DNA of 64,000 nt from contig NZ_NOIT01000016.1 of assembly GCF_004136555.1 (NCBI RefSeq), positions 38,645 through 102,644 of the forward strand, in the 5' to 3' direction. The notes under the pieces were generated by a model, which did not search any database, had not been told where the DNA came from, and worked only from the letters and a program-made list of their open reading frames with translations. The position numbers and the translations under genes are program-made. Source of the stretch: Kocuria carniphila (GTDB taxonomy: Bacteria; Actinomycetota; Actinomycetes; Actinomycetales; Micrococcaceae). Shown one piece after another: positions 39,619-48,959 of the stretch (position 1 is its first letter; every line of letters starts with the position of its first letter).

Positions 39619-40302
39619 TCAGTGCCCGCGGGCAATCCATTCGCTCACGTGCGGCTTCTCGTCGCCCACCGTGGTGGAATCCCCGTGACCGGTGAGAACC
39701 CGGGTTTCCTCCGGCAGGGGCAGGATGCGTTCCTGGATGGACTCGATGATGGTGGGGAAGTCCGAGTAGGAACGACCCGTGGCGCCGGGGCCACCCTGGA
39801 ACAGCGTGTCCCCGCTGAACAGAACTCCATGGCCGCCCACCTCGGGGCCGTAGAACACCACGGAACCGGGGGAGTGGCCGGGAGTGTGGAGCACGGTCAA
39901 CGCGGCGGTTCCGGCCACGATCTTCTGGTTGTCCTCCAGTGGCTCGGGTTCGGGGCCGTCGGAGAACACCTCGCGCCACAGCACCAGGTCCTCCGGGTGC
40001 ATGTAGATGTCGGCGTCCGTGTCGGCCAAGTCCACGAATTCACGGACCGCGGCAATGTGGTCATCGTGTCCGTGGGTCAGCAGCACGTGGGTGATCGTGC
40101 GGCCGGCCACGGCGTCGACCACGGCTTGTGGATTGTGCGCGGGATCGATGACGGCGCATTCCACACCGTTGCCGATGATCCACACGTTGTTGTCGACCTC
40201 CCACGTGCCACCGTCCAGGCTGAACGTTCCGGAGGTGACGCAGTTGTCGATCCGCAGACCGGTTTCGTCGTCACTGAGGATAGTGGTCGGCTGTTCGCTC
40301 AT
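39619..40302 (-). CDS. MBL-fold hydrolase associated with mycothiol-dependent formaldehyde oxidation
   Basis: A 227-residue glyoxalase II-like protein with [10 protein letters not shown] (first metal site), [23 protein letters not shown] and a final [10 protein letters not shown]. It overlaps the mscR stop by four bases and so is translated with it. The pair matches mycobacterial Rv2259-Rv2260. The likely role is hydrolysis of S-formylmycothiol, the product of MscR, to formate and mycothiol; this is inferred from operon and fold. Confidence 0.85.
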   Translation of the reverse strand: MSEQPTTILSDDETGLRIDNCVTSGTFSLDGGTWEVDNNVWIIGNGVECAVIDPAHNPQAVVDAVAGRTITHVLLTHGHDDHIAAVREFVDLADTDADIYMHPEDLVLWREVFSDGPEPEPLEDNQKIVAGTAALTVLHTPGHSPGSVVFYGPEVGGHGVLFSGDTLFQGGPGATGRSYSDFPTIIESIQERILPLPEETRVLTGHGDSTTVGDEKPHVSEWIARGH

Positions 40303-41396
40303 CGGGGCATCTCCACTACAGATCGCAGGACCTTACCGGCCTTCATGGTCTCGAATGCTTCGTCCACCTGGTCCAGCTCGATTCGTTCGGTCACGAACGC
40401 GTCAAGGTCCAGGCGGCCCAGCTTGTACTGGTCCACGAGCATGGGGAAGTCACGCGATGGCAGGGTATCCCCATACCACGCCGATTTGATGGAGCCGCCG
40501 CGGGAGAAGATCTCGTCCAGGGGCAGTTCAATGGTCGTTCCGGGATCGGGCACGCCCACCAGAACCACGCGTCCGGCCAGGTCACGTGCCTGGAACGCCT
40601 GCTTGAACGTGGGCTCGATGCCCACGGCGTCGATGACCAGGTCAGCACCGTTACCGTCGGTGAGTTCCTGGATGGCCTTCACCGGGTCGTTGTTCTTGGA
40701 GTTCACGGTGTGGGTCGCACCCAGTCGCTTGGCGGTGGCGAGCTTCTCGTCGTCGAGATCGACAGCGATGATGGTCGTCGCCCCGGCCAAGGCGGCACCG
40801 GCGATCGCGGCGGTTCCCACGCCGCCGCAACCGATCACGGCCACGGACTCACCGCGTTTGACGGCACCTGTATTGATGGCGGCACCGATACCCGCGGTCA
40901 CGCCGCAACCCAGCAGGCCCACAGCCGCGAACTGGTCGTCCTCGAGGGGTGTTTCCACGCGGGTGCACTGCCCGGCGGCCACCAGGGTTTTCTCAGCGAA
41001 CGCGCCGATACCCAGGGCCGGCTCCAGCTCCGTGCCGTCTTCCAAGGTCATCTTCTGGGTCGCGTTGTGGGTGTTGAAGCAGTACCACGGTTCACCCTTC
41101 CGGCACGCCCGGCATTCGCCGCATACCGCGCGCCAGTTGAGGATCACATGATCGCCTACCTCGACCTCGGTCACACCCTCGCCCACGGCGCTGACCACGC
41201 CCGCGGCCTCGTGGCCGAGCAGGAAGGGGAAGTCGTCGCTCACGCCGCCCACCTTGTAGTGCAGATCCGTTTGGCACACGCCGCACGTCAGCACGTCCAC
41301 GAGCGCCTCTCCGGGCCCCGGATCCGGTACCAGAATCGTTTCCACGGTGGCCGGTTCGTTCTTGGCCTTGACCACTACACCTTTGACCTTGTGCAT
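40299..41396 (-). CDS. mscR: S-(hydroxymethyl)mycothiol dehydrogenase
   Basis: A 365-residue zinc-dependent medium-chain dehydrogenase that oxidises the formaldehyde-mycothiol adduct with NAD and also reduces S-nitrosomycothiol. Catalytic zinc ligands lie in [10 protein letters not shown] and LGHEAAG; the structural zinc site is [15 protein letters not shown]; the NAD-binding loop is [14 protein letters not shown]. The ATG at 41396 follows GGAAGG; an earlier in-frame ATG at 41432 lacks a site. Its presence implies the organism makes mycothiol. Confidence 0.93.
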   Translation of the reverse strand: MHKVKGVVVKAKNEPATVETILVPDPGPGEALVDVLTCGVCQTDLHYKVGGVSDDFPFLLGHEAAGVVSAVGEGVTEVEVGDHVILNWRAVCGECRACRKGEPWYCFNTHNATQKMTLEDGTELEPALGIGAFAEKTLVAAGQCTRVETPLEDDQFAAVGLLGCGVTAGIGAAINTGAVKRGESVAVIGCGGVGTAAIAGAALAGATTIIAVDLDDEKLATAKRLGATHTVNSKNNDPVKAIQELTDGNGADLVIDAVGIEPTFKQAFQARDLAGRVVLVGVPDPGTTIELPLDEIFSRGGSIKSAWYGDTLPSRDFPMLVDQYKLGRLDLDAFVTERIELDQVDEAFETMKAGKVLRSVVEMPR

Positions 41397-41444
41397 CTGT
41401 GTGCCTTCCTGTTGGCGTGTTCCGGGCATCACATCCAGCTTATG

Positions 41445-42242
41445 TCAGGCACCGTGGGAGGCACCGGGAGTTCGCCCCGGGAGGAACCGCACTGCGGTGT
41501 CGCGCACCCGTTTGGAGGTCACCACGTTCACGTGGTCGCGTTTCGGTTCCACATGCACCTCGGTGGGTGGTTCGCTTTCCCCGGTCCGACGACGCCGCCG
41601 CGCCGCCAGGAACACGGCGTGGTCACCGGGAGTGGACCAGGCGTCGTCGGCGCCCGAGAAGAGGAGCGCAGGCTGGTGGGGTACAGCGGCGTCGGCGTGG
41701 AAGGGATCGGAAACGAGGCACCTGGCGAGGTGACGCTGAGCGGGGTCGACCAGGAAGTCTGGTGTCTCGAGTACGGCGGTCAACCGATCTACCATGCTGA
41801 ATCCGCCCAGGACCAAACGCGAAAACCGGGACGGAGCCGAGGCTGCGCACTGGTACAGCAGCTGGGCACCCAAGGAATAGCCCACCGCAACCACCGGGTC
41901 GCTGGAGATCCGCCGCGCATGTCCGATGATCTCGGCGCACAATGTCTCCCTCGTGATTGAGGGAACGGGTCTGACCATGCCGTGCGCGGGCAGATCCACG
42001 GCCCACACGTGGAACCCGGCCGTGCCCAATGACCTGACCCACCGTGTGGCCACCCAATTGGCGGCGGAGGACGAGGCCAAACCATGGATGAGCAGCACGC
42101 TCGGTCCGGGTGTGGTAGTCAGCTCCCGCAGGACGGTGGCCGTTGGCGTGTCAGCCGTAGTCGGGTTAACGGCCGAAGCCGGTTCATCGCCCAATTGAGG
42201 GACGTGCGAACCGGCTTCGATCCGATCTTCGGACATGCTCAC
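41445..42242 (-). CDS. Alpha/beta-hydrolase fold protein
   Basis: A 265-residue protein. VLLIHGLASSSAANW gives the oxyanion-hole loop, VAVGYSLGAQLLYQC the nucleophile elbow (Ser in GYSLG), LLFSGADDAWSTPG the acid, and KRDHVNVV the probable catalytic His. The first 50 residues are polar and variable. It starts two bases after the BrkB gene stop (GTG at 42242, or ATG at 42236), implying coupled expression. The substrate cannot be predicted. Confidence 0.82.
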   Translation of the reverse strand: MSMSEDRIEAGSHVPQLGDEPASAVNPTTADTPTATVLRELTTTPGPSVLLIHGLASSSAANWVATRWVRSLGTAGFHVWAVDLPAHGMVRPVPSITRETLCAEIIGHARRISSDPVVAVGYSLGAQLLYQCAASAPSRFSRLVLGGFSMVDRLTAVLETPDFLVDPAQRHLARCLVSDPFHADAAVPHQPALLFSGADDAWSTPGDHAVFLAARRRRRTGESEPPTEVHVEPKRDHVNVVTSKRVRDTAVRFLPGRTPGASHGA

Positions 42243-42244
42243 TG

Positions 42245-43369
42245 TTATTTGTCCGAGCTCTTGGAATCCTTCGAGTCGTTGGAAGAACCTTCAGAGTCCG
42301 ACGAATAGTCGATGTGGTCGTGCTGCAGACGCAACTTGCGACCCTCGGCTTCCAGCTTCTCTTCCTTGGCCTCGAGCTTCTCGGTCTGGCGGACGTCACG
42401 CGGGGGCAACTGGATGGTGCCCTCGGCCCGCAGTCCACCCTGGAGCTGGCGGCCGCGTTCGACCTCCGCATCGACCTCCGCACCTAACAGGAGCACATTG
42501 TTCATGATCCACAGGCCCAGCAGCAGGATGATCACGGAACCGATGATGCCGTACGTCGCGTTGTAGCTCGCGAAGTTGGACACGTAGAAGGCGAAACCAA
42601 CGCCGGCCAGGATCATGACTACCAGCGCGATCACGGCACCCGGGCTCATCCACCGGAACTTGGGCTGCTTGACGTTGGGGGTCGCGTAGTAAAGCAGCGC
42701 GATCATCAGCACGAGCAGGAACAGGATGACCGGGATCTTGGCCCAGTTCCACACCGTCACGGCGGTGGAGCCCAGGCCCACCAGGTCACCCGCGGTCTGA
42801 GCTATGTCACCGGAGAGCAACACCATGAACATGACCAGCGCAACAATGAGCACCACGGCCAAGGTCACCAGCAAAAGGACGGGCTTGAGCTTCAAGAAGG
42901 GACGGCCTTCGCTCACCTCGTAGATGCGGTTCATGGCGCGACCGAACGCACCGGTGTAACCGGAAGCGGTCCACAGGGCACCAGCAACACCGACGACCAG
43001 GGCCAATCCGGCACCGGACTGGGTGGTCAACTGCGAAATGGGCCCGGATAACAGGCTGACCAGTTCCGCGGGCGCGTACTGCTCCAGGAAGTCCAGGATG
43101 GCCGTGGTAGTGGCCTCGCCCTGACCGAACACGCCCAGCAGCGAGACCAGGGCCAATAGCGCCGGGAAGATCGACAGCACCGCGAAGTATGTCAGGGACG
43201 CGGCCAGGTCCGTACAACCGTCCTTGCTGAATTCCGAGATGGCACGTTTGAACACGTATCCCCAGGACTGCCCCTTCAGATCAGTGGGGGAGTCAGGCTT
43301 GGCGTCATGGTCCGGATCCGGGGCCGCGTGATCGCGGCGCTGCGTGGATTCAAGGTTATGGTCGCTCAT
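42245..43369 (-). CDS. YihY/BrkB family inner membrane protein
   Basis: A 374-residue membrane protein with six helices. The family pattern GCTDLAASLTYFAVLSIFPALLAL near residue 50 is followed by ALWTASGYTGAFGRAMNRIYEV and WMSPGAVIALVVMILAGVGF. The charged C-terminal tail (Glu/Lys-rich, then a Ser/Asp run) is cytoplasmic. The family was once called ribonuclease BN in error; its true function is unknown. A TAGACT -10 box lies at 43423-43428 on the minus strand and a GAGAGGA ribosome site precedes the ATG. Confidence 0.88.
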   Translation of the reverse strand: MSDHNLESTQRRDHAAPDPDHDAKPDSPTDLKGQSWGYVFKRAISEFSKDGCTDLAASLTYFAVLSIFPALLALVSLLGVFGQGEATTTAILDFLEQYAPAELVSLLSGPISQLTTQSGAGLALVVGVAGALWTASGYTGAFGRAMNRIYEVSEGRPFLKLKPVLLLVTLAVVLIVALVMFMVLLSGDIAQTAGDLVGLGSTAVTVWNWAKIPVILFLLVLMIALLYYATPNVKQPKFRWMSPGAVIALVVMILAGVGFAFYVSNFASYNATYGIIGSVIILLLGLWIMNNVLLLGAEVDAEVERGRQLQGGLRAEGTIQLPPRDVRQTEKLEAKEEKLEAEGRKLRLQHDHIDYSSDSEGSSNDSKDSKSSDK

Positions 43370-43505
43370 CGAGCAGTCCTCTCGAAGAAATATGTCGCTG
43401 GTGCTGATGACAGTTCTTCGACAGTCTACTGAACCGGACGTGCTGGATCGTGCGCCGCGCGGCTCGCGACTGCCCTAGGACCGCGTGATACCGAACTCAC
43501 CGTTC

Positions 43506-43952
43506 CTATTGGGACAGGGACATCGAGTACTGGTGGACACGTTCGTTCAATCGGGTCAGCACACGGATCTCTTCAGGATCGAGCGCGGTGCTGATGAGTT
43601 CGGCAACCATTTGGTCATGGCCTACAGAAATGGCTTCGTACAAATCGGAACCCTCGTTAGTGAGTGTGACGCGCACACCCCTCAGATCTTGAGCGTCCTG
43701 TCGTCGGCTGACCAGGCCTTTGGATTCGAGCCGCTCCAGCATCCTGGACAGGCTCGACTGGGTGAGCAGCACATGGCTGTTGAGATCGCGCAGCCGTAGG
43801 CCGCTCCGATCTGCGGTGTACAAAGTTGCCAGAACTTCGAACTCTCGGCGCGACAAGCCGTGCAAATTCACGTTGCGTTGCAGCACCCGGGTCACGGATA
43901 CGTGGCAACGGCTCAAGGCCTCCCACGCTTCGATGCTCCCTCTAGATGGCAT
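43506..43952 (-). CDS. MarR family transcriptional regulator
   Basis: A 148-residue winged-helix repressor. LSRREFEVLATLYTADRSGLRLRDLNSHVLLTQSSLSRML spans helices 2-4 with the recognition helix, SRRQDAQDLRGVRVTLTNEG is the wing, and the C-terminal helix (EEIRVLTRLNERVHQYSMS) is for dimerisation. A strong GGGGG site precedes the ATG. A long perfect inverted repeat 160 bp upstream could be its operator. The effector and targets are unknown; BrkB and mqo are the adjacent candidates. Confidence 0.88.
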   Translation of the reverse strand: MPSRGSIEAWEALSRCHVSVTRVLQRNVNLHGLSRREFEVLATLYTADRSGLRLRDLNSHVLLTQSSLSRMLERLESKGLVSRRQDAQDLRGVRVTLTNEGSDLYEAISVGHDQMVAELISTALDPEEIRVLTRLNERVHQYSMSLSQ

Positions 43953-44113
43953 AATTCCCCCTTTAAACGTCCACCCCCTATGGACGTTCTACCAATGCTA
44001 CGAAACCGTAGACGATGCTCCTGTGTCGCAGATGTCCACATTTGTGACACCCGGTGGTAACCCTGTCCACGTAAGAGTGCACATCCTGGATCTCGAACGG
44101 CACGTGGAAATGA

Positions 44114-44152
44114 CACGGGAGCATTTGTACGAAGTGTACAAATGCTCCCGTG
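44114..44152. repeat. Perfect 17-bp-arm inverted repeat between mqo and marR
   Basis: Arms CACGGGAGCATTTGTAC and its exact complement are separated by GAAGT. It lies 42 bp after the mqo stop and 160 bp before marR. It could be a U-less terminator for mqo or a binding site for the MarR dimer. The surrounding 43953-44193 holds no gene. Confidence 0.75.
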
Positions 44153-44193
44153 AATTCACAGCCCCCACCCGGGCTGCTGGGTGAATCAACTAG

Positions 44194-45678
44194 TCAGCGG
44201 ATACCCAACACTTTGGACGTGTGGCCCACGATCTCGTCAGCGAGCTGCGGATTGTCATTGAGCTTCACACCGTACGCGGGAATGAGTTCCTTCAGGCGGG
44301 GTTCCCACTCGGACACCTTGGAGGGGAAGCAGCGCGACAGCAGGTTCAACATGATGGGCACGGCGGTGGACGCGCCCGGGGACGCGCCCAGGAGGGCACC
44401 GATGGAACCGTCCGCGCTGGTCACCAGCTCGGTACCGAACTGCAGCACGCCGCCCTTCTGCGGATCCTTCTTCATGACCTGAACACGCTGACCGGCCTCG
44501 ATCAGGTCCCACTGGCCGGCCTCGGCGGTGGGGTAGTACTCGTGCAGGGCGTCCATGCGCTGGGAGCGGGTCTTGGTCAACTCGCTCACGAGGTATTTGA
44601 CCAGGTCGAGGTTGGCCAGGCCCGCACGGGTCATGGGGTACAGGTTGTGGGCGCGCACGGACATGGGCAAGTCCAGGAAGGAACCGTGCTTCAAGAAATT
44701 CGGCTTGAACCCGCCGTAGGGACCGAACATCACGGCTTTCTGGCCGTTGACGTAGCGGGTGTCCAAGTGCGGCACGGACATGGGCGGTGCGCCCACGGAA
44801 GCCTGTCCGTAGACTTTGGCGTTGTGCTGGGACGTCACGGCGGGATCGGTGTTGCGCAGGAACAGACCCGAGACGGGGAAACCGCCGAAACCCTTGGCTT
44901 CCTTGATGCCGGACTTCTGCAACAGGTGCAGGGCGCCACCACCGGCACCCAGGAACACGAACTTGGCGTGGATGATGCGATTGTTGTCGCTGTTGAGTCG
45001 GTCCTCGACCTTGACCAACCACGAGCCGTCCGACTGACGGTTCAGGGTGGTGACCTGTTGGCCGTAGCGCACCGTGGCGCCCTTACTGGCCACGTGGTCG
45101 ATCAGCTGATTGGTCAGCGCACCGAAGTCCACGTCGGTGCCTTCCGGGGCGAAGGTGGCGGCCACACGCCCGGCACCGCGACCGTGCATGGTCAGCGGAG
45201 CCCAATCGGCGATCTGGTCACGGTCCTCGGAGAACTCCATTCGTTCGAACAGCTTGTTCTGCTTGAAGGAGTCGTAGCGAGCCCGCAGGTAGTCGGCGTG
45301 GTCCTCGCCGAACACCATGGAAATGTGCGGGACCGGGTTGATGAAGCTGGAAGCGCCCTTGAGTACACCGTTCTCCACGAGCGTGGACCACAGCTGGCGG
45401 GTCACGTGGTACTGCTCGTTGATATTGAGTGCCTTCTGGGCGCTCACCGAGCCGTCTGCGGCCTGGGGTGCGTAATTGAGCTCACACAGTGCCGCGTGGC
45501 CGGTACCGGCGTTGTTCCATGCGTTGGAGCTTTCCAGCCCGGCGCGGTCCAGACGCTCCAGGATGGTCATGTCCCAATCGGGCTGCAGATCCTTGAGGAT
45601 GGTCGCCAATGTGGCACTCATGATGCCGGCGCCAACCAGAAGAACGTCGGTGGATTCGGTGGGCTGAGCTGAAGTCAA
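44194..45678 (-). CDS. mqo: Malate:quinone oxidoreductase
   Basis: A 494-residue FAD-dependent peripheral membrane enzyme oxidising malate to oxaloacetate with electron transfer to menaquinone. DVLLVGAGIMSATLATIL is the dinucleotide-binding start, NAWNNAGTGHAALCELNY a family signature, and FLGAGGGALHLLQKSG and VMFGPYGGFKPNFL further conserved blocks. The TTG at 45678 is preferred because GGGAGA sits before it; the frame continues to an ATG at 45732 without similarity. It links the citric acid cycle to the respiratory chain that drives the ATP synthase encoded in this window. Confidence 0.95.
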   Translation of the reverse strand: MTSAQPTESTDVLLVGAGIMSATLATILKDLQPDWDMTILERLDRAGLESSNAWNNAGTGHAALCELNYAPQAADGSVSAQKALNINEQYHVTRQLWSTLVENGVLKGASSFINPVPHISMVFGEDHADYLRARYDSFKQNKLFERMEFSEDRDQIADWAPLTMHGRGAGRVAATFAPEGTDVDFGALTNQLIDHVASKGATVRYGQQVTTLNRQSDGSWLVKVEDRLNSDNNRIIHAKFVFLGAGGGALHLLQKSGIKEAKGFGGFPVSGLFLRNTDPAVTSQHNAKVYGQASVGAPPMSVPHLDTRYVNGQKAVMFGPYGGFKPNFLKHGSFLDLPMSVRAHNLYPMTRAGLANLDLVKYLVSELTKTRSQRMDALHEYYPTAEAGQWDLIEAGQRVQVMKKDPQKGGVLQFGTELVTSADGSIGALLGASPGASTAVPIMLNLLSRCFPSKVSEWEPRLKELIPAYGVKLNDNPQLADEIVGHTSKVLGIR

Positions 45679-45793
45679 TGTGTCTCCCGGAATGCGTTGC
45701 GGGCGCCTCGGTGCGCCGCGTGAGGTTCGCATCCAAGACTATCCCCAGCCCGGGAGGATCACCGAATAAGGTTCCTTACGAACTGCCGGTCCG

Positions 45794-47410
45794 TCAGCTG
45801 TTACGCAGGGTCAGGTCGTTGAACAATTCGTGACCGGTGGACGTCAAGGGGAACGTTTCGACCCGGTTGTTGACCGCCACGGCGGAGACCGGGTGGGCCA
45901 GTGGGACAGCCGGCAACAACTCGGAAACGCGGTTGTTCAGGGCGCGGTATGTATTGGCTCGAGCGGCATCTCCGGACATGGCGGCAGCTCGATTGACCGC
46001 GGTGAACAAGCCCGGGTCCCGGACGCCGAGTTCTGCATTGGGGGATCCGAGCAGGGGCCCCAAGAAATTGTCCGGGTCGCGGAAACCACCGCTCCAGCCC
46101 AGCAGACTGAGGGCGTGAGGTGACTGTGGATCCGTGACCTTCTGCACGTAGTCGTCGTCCCAGTTCACGGCCACCGGGTCCAGATTGAATCCCGCCCGTG
46201 TCAGTTGGGAGGAGATCATCGCGAAGACCTGCTCCGGTTGCTGGAGGTACAGCCGCGACGTGTTGCGCGGATAGTAAAAGGTGAGCGGGGCGCCGTCGTA
46301 AGTGGAATCGGCCAGCAACTCCCGGGCACGCTGGGGGTTGAAGCCGGGGACCTTGAGATCCTCGCCGTCCACATTGAAGCGCGCGGGGATGAACTGATCG
46401 GCCACATTGGTGCCGTTGGGAAAGAGCTCGCGGGCAATGGCACCGCGGTCGATCGAGGCCGCGATCGCACGGCGCACCTTGATGTCCCGGAGAATTGGCA
46501 CACGCTGATTGATGCCCACGTAGGACACCGAGTAGGGGTCCCGGAAGAGCACCTGCGTGCCACTGCGCGCCAGGGGAGCGAAAGCGTCGAGGCCAACCTG
46601 GTCGTAGGCGTCCACCTGGCCCGAGACGAGGGCCGCGTAACGCACCTTTGGGTCAGGGATGCTGCGGAACTCCACGGTGCCCAGATGACCAAGTTCTCCC
46701 CAGTAGTCCGGATTGACGCTGAGTTGGACGGACCGCGCCTCGGCGGCGATGAAGCGGAACGGTCCGGTCCCCACGGGATGGACGTGTGAGGTACCGGAGG
46801 TGATGGCCTCCGGCGAGGCAATGCCGAACGACGGCTGGGTCAGCGCGTGCAACAAGGGATAGTAGGCGTGCCGCAGAACAACTTTAACGGTGCGATCGTC
46901 GATGACCTCGCAGCCCTCGTAGCTGGACGATATGGAAGGCTCCGAGTTCCCGTGGCGGAAGACGGTGGCAAAGGATGTGCGGGGTGCCCAGGGTTCGTCC
47001 GACTCGGCCTGTGCGCGCCACTTGTCGAAATTGGCGCGCACCGCGTGCGCGTCGAGTGCGGCGCCGTCGTGGAACGTGATGCCTCGTCGGAGCGTGAAGG
47101 TGACGGAACGATCGTCGTCGTTGGTCTCCCAGGATTCGGCGAGACCGGGCTGTGGTTCTCCGGTTGAGGGATCGGCCTTGACCAGCCCCTCGAGGATCTG
47201 TGCGGCAATGCGCGACGTCTCCACGGAATTGCTGATGGACGGATCCAGAGTCGCCGGTGCTGCAGCCTGGGCGAACACGAATGACGCATCGGGCGCGGCA
47301 GGGGAGGAACCCGATCGCGGATCGGACGAGCCGCAGCCTGTGAGCACCACTCCCAGCCCGGCCACGGCCAAGAAGCCGCGACGACCGATCTGGAAATCCG
47401 AGGTGCTCAA
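45794..47410 (-). CDS. ABC transporter substrate-binding lipoprotein, family 5 (peptide/nickel type)
   Basis: A 538-residue extracytoplasmic solute receptor. The signal peptide carries a twin-arginine-like RRGFLAVAG and a lipobox ending LTGC, so it should be lipidated at that Cys. SBP_bac_5 landmarks are ILEGLVKADPSTGEPQPGLAESW, VTFTLRRGITFHDG and YVGINQRVPILRDIKVRRAI. The TTG at 47410 is chosen because AAAGGA precedes it; a GTG at 47428 is also in frame. No permease or ATPase gene is adjacent, so it is an orphan receptor here. Confidence 0.88.
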   Translation of the reverse strand: MSTSDFQIGRRGFLAVAGLGVVLTGCGSSDPRSGSSPAAPDASFVFAQAAAPATLDPSISNSVETSRIAAQILEGLVKADPSTGEPQPGLAESWETNDDDRSVTFTLRRGITFHDGAALDAHAVRANFDKWRAQAESDEPWAPRTSFATVFRHGNSEPSISSSYEGCEVIDDRTVKVVLRHAYYPLLHALTQPSFGIASPEAITSGTSHVHPVGTGPFRFIAAEARSVQLSVNPDYWGELGHLGTVEFRSIPDPKVRYAALVSGQVDAYDQVGLDAFAPLARSGTQVLFRDPYSVSYVGINQRVPILRDIKVRRAIAASIDRGAIARELFPNGTNVADQFIPARFNVDGEDLKVPGFNPQRARELLADSTYDGAPLTFYYPRNTSRLYLQQPEQVFAMISSQLTRAGFNLDPVAVNWDDDYVQKVTDPQSPHALSLLGWSGGFRDPDNFLGPLLGSPNAELGVRDPGLFTAVNRAAAMSGDAARANTYRALNNRVSELLPAVPLAHPVSAVAVNNRVETFPLTSTGHELFNDLTLRNS

Positions 47411-47459
47411 CGGAGCTGATCCTTTCACCGAACGACAGCTGAACCGGAGCTATCCGGGA

Positions 47460-47544
47460 TGGTGCGCAAGACGGGAATCGAACCCGCACGCCGTGAGGCA
47501 CAGGAACCTAAATCCTGCGTGTCTACCAGTTCCACCACTCGCGC
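47460..47544 (-). tRNA. tRNA-Leu (UAG anticodon)
   Basis: On the minus strand GCGCGAG pairs with CTTGCGC as acceptor stem, followed by encoded CCA. The anticodon stem CAGGA/TCCTG encloses TTTAGGT, giving anticodon TAG, which reads CUA and other CUN codons. A long variable arm (GTGCCTCACGGCGT) fits a class II leucine tRNA, and the T-loop GGTTCGAATCC is canonical. Confidence 0.95.
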
Positions 47545-47653
47545 AGCTCGCGCGGGGGTCGCCCGGCGAACGTCAACCATGGTAACCGGACAACCACCGC
47601 GCATTGTGCCGCCCCGCGGGCAGGGGCCCGCAGGGCAGCAGCAACGACGCCGC

Positions 47654-48124
47654 TCAGTCCAGCTTGAGGTCGCGGCGCAGCTTGGCCACGTGGCCCTTGG
47701 CGCGCACGTTGTGTTGGGCGAGCTCCACGTTTCCAGCGGCGTCCACCACAACGGTGGAGCGGATAAGACCTTCATAGGTCTTCCCATAGTTCTTCTTCTC
47801 GCCCCAGGCTCCGTAGGCCTCGGCCACTCTGTGATCCTCGTCGGAAAGCAACGGGAAGGTGAGTTCTTGCTTGTTCGTGAATCGCTCGAGGGCTGCCGGC
47901 GCGTCAGGGGAAATGCCCAGCACCGCGAAACCCTCGGACGTGAACGCGGCCAGGTTGTCGCGGAAATCACAGGCCTGCGTGGTGCAGCCGGGCGTTGAGG
48001 CCTTCGGGTAGAAGTAGACGATCACCCGCTGGCCGCGGAAGTCGGCCAGCGACACGTCCCGACCGTTAGCGTCGGGCAGGGTGAATTCGGGTGCGGGTTC
48101 TCCGACGATCAACGTGCTTGTCAT
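47654..48124 (-). CDS. bcp: Thioredoxin-dependent thiol peroxidase (BCP/PrxQ peroxiredoxin)
   Basis: A 156-residue peroxiredoxin reducing hydroperoxides. The peroxidatic Cys47 and resolving Cys52 are in STPGCTTQACDFRD, the two-cysteine spacing of the BCP class. FYPKASTPG and the TFPLLSDEDHRVAEAYG block confirm the family. AAAGGA precedes the ATG at 48124; the frame is open further upstream without similarity. It is cytosolic, as there is no signal peptide. A MarR regulator is encoded divergently, 206 bp away, and could respond to the same stress, though this is only suggested by position. Confidence 0.94.
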   Translation of the reverse strand: MTSTLIVGEPAPEFTLPDANGRDVSLADFRGQRVIVYFYPKASTPGCTTQACDFRDNLAAFTSEGFAVLGISPDAPAALERFTNKQELTFPLLSDEDHRVAEAYGAWGEKKNYGKTYEGLIRSTVVVDAAGNVELAQHNVRAKGHVAKLRRDLKLD

Positions 48125-48317
48125 AGAGGGGATTCCTTTCCAATGAGTGACAGTCGTCTCGCATCTCGACTGGCTGCGCGATAGCATGACAGTGTTACAA
48201 CTGAAGAGTTCGAAGACAGGTTCATGCGTAGGTTATCCGCTTGAGCGTAGAAATCTATGTCATAAACTTGCCTTATCAGTACCCTGACCATAGTCTGATG
48301 GGTTGATCCGAAGCGGG

Positions 48318-48323
48318 TATAGT
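48318..48323 (+). promoter_or_regulatory. -10 box of leaderless marR promoter
   Basis: TATAGT ends seven bases before the ATG at 48331. The preceding 100 bases are AT-rich relative to the window and could hold operator sites. Confidence 0.7.
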
Positions 48324-48330
48324 AGAGCGT

Positions 48331-48819
48331 ATGTCTTATAGAAACCAGTGGCCCACGAATCGCCTGCTTTCCACGGCAGCGCGTCTAGTGGAGCATGCGT
48401 GGAACGAGAGCCTGGCATCTCTCGGTATTACCCACGCGGGCGTGATGGCCCTGGACGTCCTGCAAGCTGAGGGCAGCATGACCCAAGCGCAACTCGCACA
48501 CAAGGTCCGCGTTCAAGCGCAGACCATGGGCAAGACCCTGCACCGACTGGAAGTCCACGGGCACATCACCCGATCCAAGAACGTTCGTGATCGCCGTTCA
48601 CACGTCGTGTCCATTTCTCCCGAGGGGGAGCAGGTGCTGGCCACGGCCTCCAAACTGGAAAACGATCTGCTGGGTGAAGGCACCCTGGTGGATGAGAACC
48701 TCCGTCGTTCCTTGGCGGAGATCATTTCAACTCTGGGCGGCGCCCGGTGGAAGCTGGAAGTTTCCGACGACGGTGTGGTGCGGCAGGACAGTGACGATCC
48801 CGTGACGGCCAAACAGTAA
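48331..48819 (+). CDS. MarR family transcriptional regulator
   Basis: A 162-residue winged-helix protein. LGITHAGVMALDVLQAEGSMTQAQLAHKVRVQAQTMGKTL spans the DNA-binding helices and ITRSKNVRDRRSHVVSISPEG is the wing. The remaining residues form the dimerisation helix and a short acidic tail. The gene seems leaderless. It lies divergent from bcp and ends 12 bp before a terminator that an insertion sequence has entered. The ligand is unknown; it is not closely similar to the other MarR at 43506. Confidence 0.9.
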   Translation: MSYRNQWPTNRLLSTAARLVEHAWNESLASLGITHAGVMALDVLQAEGSMTQAQLAHKVRVQAQTMGKTLHRLEVHGHITRSKNVRDRRSHVVSISPEGEQVLATASKLENDLLGEGTLVDENLRRSLAEIISTLGGARWKLEVSDDGVVRQDSDDPVTAKQ

Positions 48820-48830
48820 ATTTCTGAGCA

Positions 48831-48865
48831 ACTGCGCCACCCTTCCCAGGGTGGCGCAGTTTTTC
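48831..48865 (+). terminator. Intrinsic terminator of marR, cut by an IS in its tail
   Basis: ACTGCGCCACCC pairs with GGGTGGCGCAGT around TTCCCA, followed by TTTTCTG. The first IS1249-like end begins at 48868, so the insertion is in or just after the T-run. Confidence 0.85.
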
Positions 48866-48867
48866 TG

Positions 48868-48895
48868 GGGTTATAGGCCAAAATGTGTGTATGGC
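48868..48895 (+). repeat. Left terminal inverted repeat of IS1249-like element
   Basis: 28 bp beginning GGGTTATAGGCC and ending TGTGTATGGC; 27 of 28 bases match the complement of the right repeat. Confidence 0.93.
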
Positions 48896-48959
48896 GGGGG
48901 CTTGCTTGCCTGCGATAGCACCGTTCTAGGGGCTTTGACATGCTCTGGGAGCATGTCTG

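Noticed and set aside
42245..43369. Ribonuclease BN
   Set aside because: The YihY/BrkB family was once misnamed this way; the protein is an integral membrane protein without nuclease motifs.
44221..45672. A 483-codon plus-strand open frame opposite mqo
   Set aside because: Composition is that of a reverse-complement shadow (runs of Gly, His, Val, Gln); the minus strand encodes a complete malate:quinone oxidoreductase.
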